This document shows, piece by piece, positions 1 to 13,091 of a stretch of 64,000 nt of DNA (position 1 is its first letter; each line of letters starts with the position of its first letter). The DNA lies in the NCBI GenBank assembly GCA_015345905.1, contig JADDTR010000012.1:256578-320577 (forward strand). The letters are read 5' to 3'. The notes beneath the pieces were generated by a model, which saw nothing but the letters and a program-made list of their open reading frames with translations, searched no databases and was not told the origin of the DNA. Source of the DNA: Aotearoamyces nothofagi (Eukaryota; Ascomycota; Leotiomycetes; Leotiales; Tympanidaceae). Made by a program: the position numbers and the translations under genes.

Positions 1-921
1 TCTTTTTGCAAGGCACGTCAAGTGGGGCAATCAGAAGCTCAAAGTATCGAGGAGATACCTGGAAATGGAATGATCGGTTTCTTCCTATCTGGCAAAGAAA
101 AGACACAGCTCATTGTTGGAAACGAGACTATGATGTCACAGCACAATGTAGATATCAAGGACGAGACAATCTCAATGCTCAACAGCTGGAAGTCTCAAGG
201 GAAGTCTATCGGTCTTGCTGCAAGTAAAGTATTGGAGCCTGCAGCCCCTTGGCGGCTCACAACCATTTTCGCAATCTCTGATCCAATCCGTCCGGAAGCT
301 CCCGCAGTAATCAAAGCTCTCCAAGCACGCGGAACGGCGGTTTGGATGCTCTCTGGGGACAATCCAGCTACTGCTCGCGCTATTGGCGAACAAGTCGGGA
401 TTCCGTCTTCCAACGTTATTGCCGGTGTGCTTCCCAGTGAGAAGTCGGAGAAAATACGCGATCTTCAACGCTCTCTCAAAGCCCACAATTTTCGTGGCGT
501 AGAGCTTACTCAACAGCGTGCCCTCGTGGCTATGGTCGGCGATGGAATCAACGACTCACCTGCACTCACAACTGCCGACGTCGGTATCGCTATCGGTTCT
601 GGTTCGGACATTGCGATTTCATCGGCGGAGTTTGTACTCGTGAGGTCGGATTTGGAGAGTCTAATCACGCTACTAGATCTGAGCAAGCTAGTATTCAATC
701 GGATCAAGCTGAATTTCGGATGGGCGTTGGTTTATAATATGCTTGCATTGCCGATTGCTGCGGGTGTGCTGTATCCAATTGTGAGCAATGGAAGCCATAT
801 CAGGTTGGATCCGGTCTGGGCGAGTTTAGCTATGGCGGCGAGTAGTATCAGTGTGGTTTGTTCTAGTCTAGCATTGAGGAGTAGGATCCCTGGACTTGGT
901 TTTAGGAGTAAAAAGGAATAG
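1..921 (+). CDS. Copper-transporting P1B-type ATPase, C-terminal part (5' truncated by window)
   Basis: This is the last 306 residues of a heavy-metal P-type ATPase that pumps Cu(I) across a membrane using ATP. The reading frame is open to base 1, so the start, metal-binding domains and CPC helix lie outside the window. Visible are the P-domain blocks MLSGDNPATARAIGEQVGI and the hinge GDGINDSPAL, which binds Mg and phosphate. Two terminal helices follow, one with an Asn-Tyr pair (NFGWALVYNMLALP) and one with Met-Ser-Ser (MAASSISVV). Those residues are the known Cu(I)-site signature of the P1B-1 subgroup (Ccc2, Pca1, CopA), so copper is favoured over zinc or cadmium. The protein ends with a short basic tail. 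Whether it is a Golgi Ccc2 type or a detoxifying Pca1/CrpA type cannot be told without the N-terminus. Confidence 0.93.
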   Translation, partial: SFCKARQVGQSEAQSIEEIPGNGMIGFFLSGKEKTQLIVGNETMMSQHNVDIKDETISMLNSWKSQGKSIGLAASKVLEPAAPWRLTTIFAISDPIRPEAPAVIKALQARGTAVWMLSGDNPATARAIGEQVGIPSSNVIAGVLPSEKSEKIRDLQRSLKAHNFRGVELTQQRALVAMVGDGINDSPALTTADVGIAIGSGSDIAISSAEFVLVRSDLESLITLLDLSKLVFNRIKLNFGWALVYNMLALPIAAGVLYPIVSNGSHIRLDPVWASLAMAASSISVVCSSLALRSRIPGLGFRSKKE

Positions 922-1433
922 GGGTGTTTATTCCTTAGTTCTAACCTTGGCTGATCGCCGAGTTAGCGTTACATACTTCGAGTAGATAATCCTCTAATCG
1001 ACTGAGCTTGTTTTACTTGTTATTGAAATTTGTACAGTTAGTTACATGAATAGAGAGAATTAAAGCCTGCCTTCTACCTAGAAGCGGGTTAAGATGTGCT
1101 CAGCAACATACATACAGATCTGATAAGCAGCTACACTTATGTCCATGAAGGTATTTAACGACATACAGAACTCTCTTAACAATACATATAGTGACAGCTT
1201 GCGATTATTAAAATTCGTAAAAAATTTGCGGACAATCAAGAGCATTCTGCTTTTAAGGATCCTTCGGGGTGTACTATGATATGACATCATCGATTAGTCA
1301 AAACAGTGACGTTCAAGTTGACGCGTGATTATATTGCAAGTGCCCTGCACGATATAAAGACAGCACCCTGCATCAAAGTTTAACTTGTAGTAATTGTAAA
1401 TTTCCCAGTTAACCAGTAACTACTATTATTGCG
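922..1433. promoter_or_regulatory. Intergenic region with promoter of the OYE gene
   Basis: No gene is supported here. A TATAAA sequence at 1353-1358 lies about 80 bp before the OYE start codon and is a reasonable core promoter element. The first half is presumably the 3' UTR of the copper ATPase gene. Confidence 0.45.
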
Positions 1434-2823
<1,390 letters not shown>

Positions 2824-3707
2824 TAAAGCCTACAAATGCAGGGACTCGTGAAGATTATATAGATCCCGGATATAGATATAGATCGCTCGACGCCTATTCA
2901 TGCCAGTCCATCCATTTTTACTCTGTCTGGTGAGAATTCGTCACGTGAAAGGCATCGGCAACTGTTCCAAAGTCATTTGCCGAATTATGCCTCCCTCGAC
3001 ACCACACAACTCCACAGATTGCGGAGTCCGAGTCGTCCATCTGCACATCCAAGCCCTGTGCAGCCCAGCTGGACGTCCCGGGAGGGCACTGGGGATTTCC
3101 AAAACACCCGCCCCTGCTACAGCCGCAATTGCGGGGCACGGCTCCAGCAAGCAGAATCTCCTGGCCGGCCGGCTCTCGTCCTCGTCTCTACCCATCTGCC
3201 AATGGCGGTACCCTCCTTTTTCCCGCCTCTGGCCTCCTTCACCAGAGCTACAGAGCCAAGGTGATTCCTGCCGCTGCCTTCAAATACCGACCGAAACTGC
3301 CGTGCTCATCGGGCAGCCTATCAGCACCGACCGATTTCTCCTCCTGTCTTGCTCCAGTCCCCGTCCCGTTCTGTCTGTGTCTGAGCTGAACAGCAGCTGT
3401 CGGTAGTTGCTTTTGATCCCCCAACAGCGGAGGGTGTTGGCGGTTTTCGTACGGTTTGGCGATACTGTCGTGTTGAGAGATGCACGAGAAGCATTACGCC
3501 TCGCTGGCGCCTGCCGAGGACAAGCTTGTGCCGTCGTGTCTTTCTACTCTGTCTTATTATGGCTATGCCGTCTTCCGGTTCAGAGCGGGGAAGCCTTCTC
3601 CAGGTTCTCGCTAATGCTCCTCATATATAGTCGATACACTCACTCCTCTTCGTAAGTATTTTTCTGAGTTTGCCTTTTTTCGATTCATATATTATATTCT
3701 ATTCAGC
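2824..3707. promoter_or_regulatory. Upstream region of the P450 gene with a probable 5' UTR intron
   Basis: I see no independent gene; the ORFs here overlap in several frames and lack any recognisable motif. A GTAAGT donor at 3652 and a TTCAG acceptor ending at 3706 define a 55-bp intron that stops one base before the P450 start codon. An ATG at 3614 would be joined in frame with the P450 if this intron is removed. A TATATA word at 3624-3629 lies between the two. Confidence 0.5.
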
Positions 3708-5536
3708 ATGCTAGCAGAATCTTATTATCTACTCCTTCGGGAGAATTGGCCAGCTGTAATAGCTGTAGCACTGCTAGCCTACCTGCTGAACAATCGTTTC
3801 AAGCGCGGCTTGAACAGATACCCTGGGCCTTTTTTGGCGTCCCTGACGGATTGGTGGCGGTTTGTCGATGTGTGGAAACGAAGACCAGAGGTTACACATT
3901 TGAAACTTCATGCTAAGCATGGAGATGTGGTTCGACTAGGGCCAAATGTATTGTCATTTGCGGACCCTAAGGCTTTGAAGGCCATTTACGGTCTCAATAA
4001 AGGGTATATAAAGGTATGAAATGATATTCAACCATGGCCTCCAAAATGGGTCAGAAGCTTTTGTATCACAAGTACTCATGTTTGACAGTCCGACTTCTAC
4101 CCTGTTCAGCAGTCTGTGGCGAATGGGCACCGACTACCATCTCTGTTCAGCTCTACCGACGAGTCGTTTCATGCCAATTTGAGACGTTCCGTGAATAGTG
4201 CATTCAGCATGTCTACTTTGGTACAATACGAGCCATTCGTAGACTCAACCACTGAGCTCTTCCTCTCTCGAACTAGTGAATTGTATGCAGAAACAGATAA
4301 TGCCTGCGATTTCTCGACTTGGTTGCAATTTTATGCTTTCGATGTCATCGGCGAGATGACGTATTCAAAGCGGCATGGCTTTCTAGAAGAGAACAGAGAT
4401 ATCGATGGAATTGTTGCTTACCTCGGGAAGCTATTCAGTTATGTTGCACCTGTATGTCACATCATATTTTCATATTCTCTTCGTGGCCCAGTACTCACGA
4501 TATTAGGTTGGGCAAATCCCCTTCCTTGACCTCTTATTACGGAAGAATCTTCTCTATTTACTCGCATCGCGATACAAACTGCTTGATTCCACCTTCCCGG
4601 CCGCTCGGTTTGCAAAAGACCGCATGGCCGAGCGCTACCCCAACGGGGAATCATCTTACAAATCTCCATTGCCTACCACCGAATCCAAAGTAGTCAGGCA
4701 GCCCGACCTCCTCTCCAAATTCATCCAAGCCCGCGAAGACCGACCAGAGTTCATGTCCCAGCAGAATGTTCTTACGATGGCGGTGTCGATGGCACTGGCC
4801 GGCTCCGAAACAACTGCGATCTCTCTCTCCGCCGTCTTCTACTATCTCCTCAAAAATCCCACCACTCTAGAAACGCTCCTGAAAGAACTCGACGACACTT
4901 CGCGCTCGGGAGGTTTCTCAGACAACACCACCGGCATGGTCACGTGGGCCGAAAGCCAGAAATTGCCGTACCTGGACGCTTGCGTCAAGGAAGCATTCCG
5001 GCTACACCCTGCGGCGGGACTGCCACTGGAACGAGTTGTACCGAGGCAAGGCGCAGAAATTGCAGGGCATCATATCAAGGGCGGCACGATTGTTGGATGC
5101 TCAGCATGGGTGATTCATCGACGGCCCGAGATCTTCGGTGCGGACGTGGACGCCTTCAGGCCGGAGCGGTGGCTGCCGGACTCCAGTAAAGACGAAGGTG
5201 GGGAGAAGAAGAGGATCAAGGAGATGAACGGCGTGATGCTCCATTTCGGAATGGGCAGCAGGACATGCATTGGGAAGAACATTAGCTTGCTGGAGATTTA
5301 TAAGCTGGTGCCGACGGTGCTGCGGAGGTTCGAGGTGAGCTGACCATCCCATTCCCTCCTTGCGCGCGCTCTGCCTGGGTAGCATGCTGACGAGAGCGGC
5401 GGCTCAGGTGCGGCTCGAAGACCCAAACAGGGAGTGGAAGTTGCATAACGCGTGGTTTGTCAAGCAGCTGGGCTTCTACACAAAGTTCCGGCTGCGAGAC
5501 ATCGTGCAAGTACAGCCTGGGATCAAGGCTGGATGA
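3708..5536 (+). CDS. Cytochrome P450 monooxygenase, pisatin-demethylase-like
   Basis: This gene encodes a predicted 541-residue microsomal P450. I read four exons: 3708-4013, 4089-4451, 4507-5334 and 5408-5536, with introns of 75, 55 and 73 bp. The N-terminus carries one hydrophobic anchor (VIAVALLAYLL) followed by a proline hinge (RYPGPF). The I-helix motif AGSETT lies near residue 321, the ExxR of the K helix is in KEAFRLHP, the PERF-type block is FRPERWLP, and the haem loop is FGMGSRTCIG with the ligand cysteine near residue 477. The N-terminal half resembles fungal pisatin-demethylase-type P450s, which oxidise aromatic or phytoalexin substrates. The substrate cannot be named. The last 43-codon exon is short but reads naturally after the splice. 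An upstream in-frame ATG at 3614 could give a slightly longer N-terminus. Confidence 0.93.
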
Positions 5537-5930
5537 GCTCATGCGGACTTTTCAACTCGCCCATGACGACCTGGAGCAGTTTCTCTATTCCATTTTGGTG
5601 CAGTTCCTATTGCTATTGGCTGGATATGACGAGGGATCACGGTACCAAGCTTGAGGAAGTGTAGTCTCGCGAATAATAGTCTTGACCCTATTAAAGATAA
5701 AACCTATCATGTTTGCTTTTTAACTCTAATATAATCGAACAGCCCATTAAGGAGCCTTTCACTTTGCAGTAACGCCCGTCACATTTCCCTATTGGTTAGG
5801 GTATCCATTCCATCGAGAGACGCATAATCATCTTGTCCTGCCCCTATGACTTAAATGGAGAAGAGCTATGTATCAAGATAACTCCTCCACCCAGCACCAC
5901 AGACCCCCAGGCCGCCACGAATCCAAGTCC
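5537..5930. other. Intergenic, convergent 3' ends
   Basis: This gap separates the 3' ends of the P450 gene (plus) and the DUF1772 gene (minus). I see no gene. AT-rich stretches near 5690-5740 fit 3' UTR and polyadenylation sequence. Confidence 0.5.
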
Positions 5931-6478
5931 TCAATACAAAACAGCATACAGCCCCAGCACGCCAGCGGCAAGCGGCAGAAGGGCCCTCGCAAGGTTAAGC
6001 CTCCCCCACCTCGTCAGCAAGCGCACGGCCTCGTCCCTCTCGGTCAGGACCTTCTCAGCCGCTCCCGCCGCGCGCAACAGCCGCCTATTTGTCGGCTGCA
6101 TAAACGCCCAGGTAAACGGCACAATCGCGACAGACGAAGCGGCAGCGGCAGCGTAGAGCGGGCACTGCGGCGACGCCCTCAGCGCGGACGCGGCGTAGGC
6201 GAGGTTTACGGCGGCCAATGCGCCGAGGCAGGGACCGAGGATCTTGCCGCGGTGGTAGAGGAGCTGCCAGTGCTGCAGGAGCTGCGCGGTGGGGCTGGCG
6301 AGGAGGAGCGGGACGGTCAGGATGGAGATGCCGGCGTTGATGCCTGGGGTGGCGGCGGGTTAGCGGGGCGGGAGTGGCTGCGGCGGGGGGGATTGCGGGG
6401 GATGGGACTGTACGTACCCGACAGGAAGACGGCGGTTGTGATGCCGAGGATTTGGCTGATGGGGACTGAGGCTGACAT
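5931..6478 (-). CDS. DUF1772 (anthrone oxygenase-like) membrane protein
   Basis: This gene encodes a predicted 157-residue integral membrane protein. I read two exons on the minus strand, 6478-6418 and 6343-5931, with a C-rich 74-bp intron (GTACGT donor, CCCCAG acceptor). The join gives the family start SQILGITTAVFLSGINAG, then a run of hydrophobic helices including the block PFTWAFMQPTNRRL. It ends with a basic WGRLNLARALLPLAAG helix. DUF1772 includes small cofactor-independent anthrone oxygenases (for example HypC of the aflatoxin pathway), but many members have no known role. Its position next to a P450 and an ene-reductase suits a tailoring function, which is inference only. The gene is notably GC-rich compared with its neighbours. 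Confidence 0.85.
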
Positions 6479-8457
6479 GGCGGATGTGTAGATTGCAGCT
6501 AATCTGGCTATGTTTAACGGTTAATCAGAAGAAGAACCAGGAGGAGAAGAATCAGGAACTCGACCAACTTCTTATACGGAGTTCTGCCCGCTTTTTATCT
6601 CTCGTCGCGATCCTTCGGTGTCCGCACCCATTGTTCGGACTTCGCGGCCTGGATTAAAGTCCGCTAAGCGAGATGCTTCATGATAGTCCTCCCGCGACGA
6701 CGACGTCACGTCGGTCTGCGGACGTTCCGATGGGCGGATCTCGGGTTTGGCATAGACCGCGCGTGCTTGCAGATGTTGTGTTGCGGAGATTGGAGCTTCG
6801 GTGGGAAGATCAGGATACAGATATCAACTAGGCTGCTTGGACCTGAGGGTGTGGTGCTAGGAAACTCAGTTATCAGACTCGGGTTGTATTTCCAGAAAAT
6901 CAGATAGATAAATGTTGCTGCACCGTTAGATTGAAAGTAGAGGTTAGCAAGAGGCCTCGCCCTGAAAGAATATACAGTTAACAGCAAAGCGGTTCTGGCA
7001 TGCGAGGGCTGGTGGCGAGGCGACGGCGAGGGGAAGATGATAATGGCAGTGATGTGATGGGAAGCTAGTCCCAAGCAAGTAGCCGCGCGGCAAGGTCAGA
7101 TGTATATAGATGCCAATAAGCCAAAAGTGCACAACTCGCTAAAACGTTTAACCTGGTGGAGTGGTCAATAGGGTTCGACTCCCGCAAGCTCTTGTTCCTG
7201 ACCCTTATGCATGGGTGCTATGGGGTTCGAGCCGTCCAGTCAAGCGGGCAGCTGGCGTAGGCAGAAGTCCATATTTACGTATGGGAGGCTGGGCGTTGAT
7301 CACTGTCCGGGTTCGAGCCCCGCGACCTCTTTTTTTGGCCTTTTTTGCTTCTCTTTTATATATTTTTGGGCATTTGTTTGGTGTTTGGCGAGGGTAGGCG
7401 ATGGTGATGTTGGCTGGATTGGGCTTTGGAGGCGGGGTTGGCGAGGAGCTAGCTGTGTTTGGAATCTCACATTGATTTGGTTGGCTGTGGGAGGAGATGG
7501 AAGTTCCTGAATCACGTGCCTCACTGTGCCATCGACAACCTACATATACAGAGGAAACTGTCAGTACCATTTGGGCACGTGACTGCCCAGCGCGGCACCT
7601 GGTTGGAGTTCGGTGCGGACGACGGGGATTGATTGGTTCTGGATGAGCCGACGAGCGGCCCCCGGCCTCCGTCCTCCGATGCCTGGAAATGTATGTCCAA
7701 TTATGCATTATGCCCTGTGAGCCTTGAAAACGAGGACACAGCCTGCGGACTGGTTACGGATCTCAGATCTCAAGTCTCTAGGGTTATCTAACCTGCTACG
7801 CAACGGAAGCAATTATAAGTGCAGGAAGGTCTAGTAAGGCCACCATGGCATTTTTGATGGCGTGGCTGTTGGCCCTCATCTTTTTAATTACTAGAAGAAT
7901 CTGTCGGCTTCAATTGATACAATGCCAACCGTGAACGAAATCTTTTTTACAGCAGCGAAAAAGATGGAAAAGATGAAAAAGACAAGAAACATTTCAAAGC
8001 GCCTCATATTGAAGGGATTAGAGTTACCGGGTCATATCAAAGTGATTTATCTTTCACTATCAGCTTATTTTCCTTCACCTCTGACCCTCTATATAATCCT
8101 CCAGTCCTGAAGCTTCAGTCATCACGTGACTTGCTATGAATGGCCAGAGCCCGCATTTATTCGATATTCGATATGGCATGGCACCTTGGTGATCACAGCG
8201 AGGGGATCGCCTTGCTCACAGGTAATATACGCTCAGACACAGTAGCTGTAAACTTTCTGCATATATTTTGACTTTATACGTCTACCTCACCTCATAGCTC
8301 TTTCCATGGCCGATTGCACAGATAAGCCAAAACGCACTAGCTTGAGTCATGCCCCACCAACCAGAATTATAGCAAAATCGCGAGCAGAAGAATCATACAA
8401 GAACTGCCCCTCAACCCCGCTGCAAGAGCACTTCTACAAGATCGCTCTCTGACAATC
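6479..8457. other. Long non-coding stretch between the DUF1772 and lysyl-tRNA synthetase genes
   Basis: Roughly 2 kb without a gene I can support. It should hold the upstream regions of both flanking divergent genes. Apart from tRNA-like relics at 7150-7335 I see only uninformative ORFs, all without motifs or plausible splice partners. Confidence 0.5.
7150..7335 (+). pseudogene. tRNA-like relics (three B-box-like words)
   Basis: TGGTGGAGTGG at about 7154-7164 matches the D-arm/A-box of a type II (Ser/Leu) tRNA. It is followed after a few bases by GGTTCGACTCC, a perfect B box, so the anticodon and variable arms are missing. A second tRNA-like tail, GGGTTCGAGCCCCGCGACC followed by a T7 run, lies near 7310-7335 and resembles the first tail. 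A third GGTTCGAGCC word sits near 7224. I could not fold a full cloverleaf with a matching acceptor stem, so these look like decayed pieces and not working tRNA genes. Confidence 0.3.
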
Positions 8458-10399
8458 ATGGCGGACTCTGCACCTGTGGCTCCCTTGGAGGAGCAAGTCG
8501 GAAACCTACATCTCGACGAGGTTACCGGTGAAAAGGTTTCCAAGTCAGAACTCAAGAAGCGCCAGAAGCAGCGTATGAAGGAGGAGGAGAAGAAGAAGAA
8601 GGCTGCTGCAGCACCACCTAAGCCTGTCGCTGTTAAGAAGTCGAATGCTGAAGCAGATGAGAAGGAGCTCAACCCCAATGTAAGGCCATGTCTCTCCCAT
8701 ATAAATTTTTATCGGGCACTAATGGCCGGCTATAGCAATACTTCGAAATTCGATCCCGCGCCATCAACAAGCTACGACAGACTCGCGACCCGGCTCCGTA
8801 CCCACACAAGTTCCAGGTTAACAATAACCTCAAAGATTTCGTCGAGAAGTACGATTCCCTTAAGTCTGGCGAGCACCGCAAGGATGTCGAGATCAGAGTG
8901 GGAGGTAGAATCTACAACAAGCGCGCGTCAGGCCCCAAGCTTGTCTTCTACGACATAAGGTCTAACGGCATCAAGATGCAAGTTATGTGCCAGGCTCAAG
9001 AGGCTACTGAGGGTGGGGTGCCTTTTGCACAACAGCACGAGCACCTGCGTCGTGGAGATATCATCGGCATAGTCGGGTATCCTGGCCGGACTGCACCAAA
9101 GAGCAAGATTGAGAAGGGAGAGGAGGGGGAACTGTCCATCTTTGCAACGGAGGTCAAGCTTCTCACCCCTTGTCTGCACCAGCTTCCAGATGAATACTAT
9201 GGTTTCAAGGACCAAGAACAGAGGCACAGAAAGCGCTATCTTGATCTGATCATGAACGAGGCTACTCGAAATGTTTTCATCACTCGGTCCAAGATGGTTA
9301 CCTTTATCCGCAAGTACTTTGATGAAAGAGATTTCGTCGAGGTTGAAACTCCTATGATGAACCCCATAGCTGGCGGTGCCACCGCCAAGCCGTTCGTCAC
9401 TCACCACAACGATTTGAACATGGACATGTTCATGCGTGTAGCTCCAGAATTATACTTGAAGATGCTGGTAGTTGGAGGTCTTGATCGTGTGTATGAAATG
9501 GGTCGTCAATTCCGAAACGAGGGTATTGACCTTACTCACAACCCCGAATTCACCACGCTCGAGTTCTATATGGCTTATGCCGATGTCTATGACCTTATGG
9601 ATATGACCGAAGAGCTCGTGTCTGGCCTCGTCAAGCACGTGACTGGTGGATATGTTACTAAGTACCACACTCAACATGGCGAAGAGTACGAGGTCAACTG
9701 GCAAGCACCTTGGCGACGAGTTGAGATGATTCCCGCTCTTGAGGAAGCTACTGGCGAGAAATTCCCTCCCGGAACCGAGCTACATACCCAGGAGACCAAC
9801 GATTTCCTCCGCAAGGTCCTCAAGAAGATGAAGGTTGACTGCTCACCACCCCTCACCAATGCCCGCATGCTAGACAAACTTGTCGGCGAATTCATCGAGG
9901 AGACATGCATCAACCCCACGTTTATCACCGGTCACCCACAGATGATGTCGCCACTGGCCAAGTACCATCGCGACCTGCCCGGTCTCTGCGAGCGTTTCGA
10001 GGCTTTTGTCTGCAAGAAGGAAATCGTCAACGCCTATACGGAGTTGAACGACCCCTTCGACCAAAGATTACGATTCGAGGAGCAGGCGAGACAGAAGGAC
10101 CAAGGTGACGACGAGGCGCAGATGATCGATGAGAACTTCTGCCAGAGCTTGGAATTTGGTCTACCGCCAACTGGAGGCTGGGGTATGGGTATTGATCGCC
10201 TGGTGATGTTCTTAACGGATAAGTACAGCATCAAGGAGGTGCTTGCCTTCCCCTTCATGAAGGAGGATACGTCAAAGGGCAAGGACAAGCTAGCTGCTGA
10301 GGAGGTTGGTATTCAACCACAGGCCGAGGAGGGCATTCGTAAGTTTCCCATTCTACTCGAAACGAAGGTTTGCTAACTTACTCGCTAGCACACAAATAG
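8458..10399 (+). CDS. KRS1: Lysyl-tRNA synthetase, class II, cytoplasmic
   Basis: This gene encodes a predicted 611-residue enzyme that charges tRNA-Lys with lysine. Exons are 8458-8679, 8736-10338 and 10389-10399; the last exon is only 11 nt and ends the protein with Pro-His-Lys. The N-terminus is a Lys-rich helix ([18 protein letters not shown]) that helps bind tRNA in eukaryotic enzymes. It is followed by an OB-fold anticodon-binding domain starting near [13 protein letters not shown]. The catalytic core shows motif 2 around [20 protein letters not shown] and motif 3 as [15 protein letters not shown]. There is no mitochondrial presequence, so a cytosolic role is expected. It is convergent with the COX15 gene. 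Length and motif order fit the eukaryotic family well. Confidence 0.97.
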
Positions 10400-10772
10400 A
10401 TTGAACGAGGTTCACGATATGCTTAGTGCGATAATACCATGCGTGCTTTTGCAGGACTTCATGCTATTGCACTAGATTAGAAATAACCGAGAGCGAATAC
10501 TGTAGTTCAACGATTGCTGAACTTGAAAAATAGTAATTAACAGAGTTGAGATTGTGAAACCTTCTGTTCTCGAGTACACGTAAATTTGCCCGGCGATTCT
10601 ACACTATAACACGAAGCAGCTAATATTACGCTCTTAGCCACCTCCAGCTGACGAATGACCTTTCAACCCATCCAAAATGCTTACAATAATGAAGACGCCG
10701 GCTCTTCTACCGGCCGTATAATAACCATACAGAGTTTGTACAAGATAAAATAGCATTTATAAACAATCGTCT
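10400..10772. other. Convergent 3' intergenic region
   Basis: This gap holds the 3' UTRs of the lysyl-tRNA synthetase and COX15 genes, which point toward each other. I see no gene or repeat in it. Confidence 0.6.
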
Positions 10773-12372
10773 TCAAGACGAAGAAAGAACCGGTCCGCTC
10801 TTCACGGCAGATTGGTACACGCTACTCTGCACCCGCTGACTGAGCGGCTTGATGGGTGCCACATATCCCATGCTGATATCCTTCGCCAGTCTGCTCTGCA
10901 CGAGTCTCATAGTGCGCTTCGGGACCCAGACACGGCTGCCCAGGACCCAGACGCCGGTCAACAGCGCCAAGCTGCCCGCCTGGTGGGTTGCTGCCAGGTA
11001 AACCGGCACGAAGAAGTACAGGGTGCCGATTCCCAGGGCAGCTTGTAGCGAGACCAGATATGCGAGGCTTAGTGTGGCTTTGCTGGCTGCTTTGGGCAGC
11101 ATCGCAGCGACCTTTGGCGAGTATCGAGAATATGCCCACAGGGCCATGACAGCAGCGAAGGTAATTTCCGCTAGGATGCGATGGTCAAGTTGAACCGTGC
11201 TTGGGTTTTCGAGCATATTTCGCCACCATATGTCGCTACCGTCCTCCCTTCGAGAGTAGAATTTGTCCCATAACTCGCTCTTGGGTGGGGCAAACCCTTT
11301 CCCCATCATTGGAAATTCGTTGTAGATCAGTCCAGCATCGAGACCAGCGACAAGACCACCGGACATGGCTGTTATAAATACGAGAATCGCTAGACCGGCG
11401 ACGTTCTTGCGGAATACTGACAGGGCAGGTGATTTAAGGTTTAGGAGTTGCTCTTGTCCACGAGCTGGGTTAGAAACAAGCCGGATGTCACGGAGGATAG
11501 AGAGACCGTTCCAGACCATGGCGGTGTAGCATACGAATGCTGCCCCAAGATGTGTTGTGAGTCTATACTGCGACACTCTAGGATGGCTTCCAGGCGCAAA
11601 GAGGTCATCTTTCAGGCCAGACTTCACCATCCACCAACCAATCACACCTTGCAGACCTATCAAGCCAGCTATTCCGAGGATTCGGAGCGACATGTTCGCA
11701 GAGGCTCTTCGGCGTGCTACAAAATATATAGCAGGAATAACGAAGGATAGTCCCACAAACCGACCCCATAACCGATGTGTCCACTCCATATAGTATATCT
11801 TCTTAAACTCGTGAACGTCCATATGAGGGTTTAGGAGCTTGTATTCGGGCGACGCTCTATATTTCTCGAATTCGGAATTCCAGTCTGCGTCTGAGAGAGG
11901 TGGGATAGAGCCTGTTACTGGCCTCCATTCTGTGATGCTCAATCTTGAAGATATGTCAGTTGAAATCTCATGGAAGGAAGAGGGAATCATACCCCGACTC
12001 TGTCAATCTTGTAAGACCGCCAAAGACGACGATTCCGAAGACACTCGCTGCACTTGCAAGGAGAAAATACGCCACGGACTTCGAACTGACATCCGGAAAC
12101 GACGAGCTGCTTGGAATTGGCTTTTCGATACTTATAGTTTCACTGAGCGATGCTAATGGCGAGGCAGCTCCATTGGCAAATGCTGCATTATTCGTAGTTC
12201 GTAATATTGGTGACGTACTGTTAAAGCGAATGCTCTGCAATGGTGACTTTCCAACTGCTCTCGATATTTGCGGTAGTGCACTTCGCGATTGACTGATGCA
12301 TCGATGGCATATGAAGAAGTCTCGAGAAAGCCTCGGAGCTGCTCTACGCAGCGATGGCAAAAGCGAAGCCAT
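10773..12372 (-). CDS. COX15: Heme A synthase (COX15), mitochondrial inner membrane
   Basis: This gene encodes a predicted 516-residue protein that hydroxylates heme O to make heme A for cytochrome c oxidase. Two exons, 12372-11993 and 11943-10773, are split by a 49-bp intron inside the signature loop. Joining them restores GGLTRLTESGLSITEW, the most conserved part of the family. The first 60 or so residues are rich in Arg and Ser with no acidic residues early on (LRRAAPRLSRDFF), a clear mitochondrial targeting signal. Further motifs are the conserved YYMEWTHRLWGR, QGVIGWWMVKSGL, a helix with LTTHLGAAF, MSGGLVAGLDAG, the block LDHRILAE and a late helix with TLYFFVPVYLAATHQ. Conserved histidines in the last two would ligate heme. 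Eight transmembrane helices are expected. Confidence 0.95.
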
Positions 12373-13091
12373 TGATGTATCTTGCTAACGAAATGGAACG
12401 ATTCTTCGCTGGCTATGTGAGAGCTGGTGATGATCATGAATCGAACGATTATCATTAGATAAGCAGGCTAAATAAATCGGCAGAGTGTCGGGGGATTCAG
12501 GCTTTAAGATTCCGCTTGTCAGCTAAATTTCGAACGCACTGATTTGGTCGCGAGTCTCAACCTCCGCGTGTGTTGCGCTAGACCCCGGCTCCATTTATTT
12601 GTGTACAGTACCAGCACAATTCCTAGAGCATCAACTATTTCTCTAAATAAGACTCATGGGCTCAACTCACTTTTCTCATATTTAGTTCTTTTTATGAAAA
12701 GAGAAAACATAGACGACTTTGATACTCTAAATACAGTTGCGGAGACTGCCATGTGAGCTCGTGTCAATGCTAGTGTGCTACATCTAGATTTGATTTCTAG
12801 CCCAGCCTAGTTTCCTAGATATCCTTGATTACATTACAAACTTACTTCTCGTGGATGACTTTTTAATATAGTGTGCCACTGAGAGTGCTTTTTCTTGAGG
12901 TTCCCTATTATCCCTACGGTCTCTACAGAGCTAATAACTTTTATTCATAAGGCAAAATTATAATTCTGTCATTTTGTGTCATTATCGAGTTCTTAAAAGC
13001 ATGAACTTATAATAAAGAGCGTGTTTTATCTTCAACTTCTGTACAGGTCGGCAGCGAAGTAATTTTACATATTCAGGCATGATAAGCATCC
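12373..13091. other. AT-rich intergenic region
   Basis: This stretch lies between the COX15 start and the PUS4 stop, both on the minus strand. It should hold the COX15 promoter and the PUS4 3' UTR. From about 12600 to 13080 it is visibly AT-rich. I see no gene. Confidence 0.5.

Noticed and set aside
2900-3655. Several overlapping ORFs upstream of the P450, up to 168 codons
   Set aside because: They occupy different frames of the same DNA, mostly lack ATG context and motifs, and sit where the P450 promoter and leader must be.
5868-6491. 207-codon plus-strand ORF
   Set aside because: It is the antisense shadow of the DUF1772 gene, whose minus-strand reading gives family motifs and a proper intron.
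7300-7335. Working tRNA gene ending at the T7 run
   Set aside because: I could not find an acceptor stem, D arm and anticodon arm in proper spacing upstream of the B box.
7205-7708. 167-codon minus-strand ORF
   Set aside because: It crosses the tRNA-like relics and a T-rich run and has no recognisable domain or ATG-proximal support.
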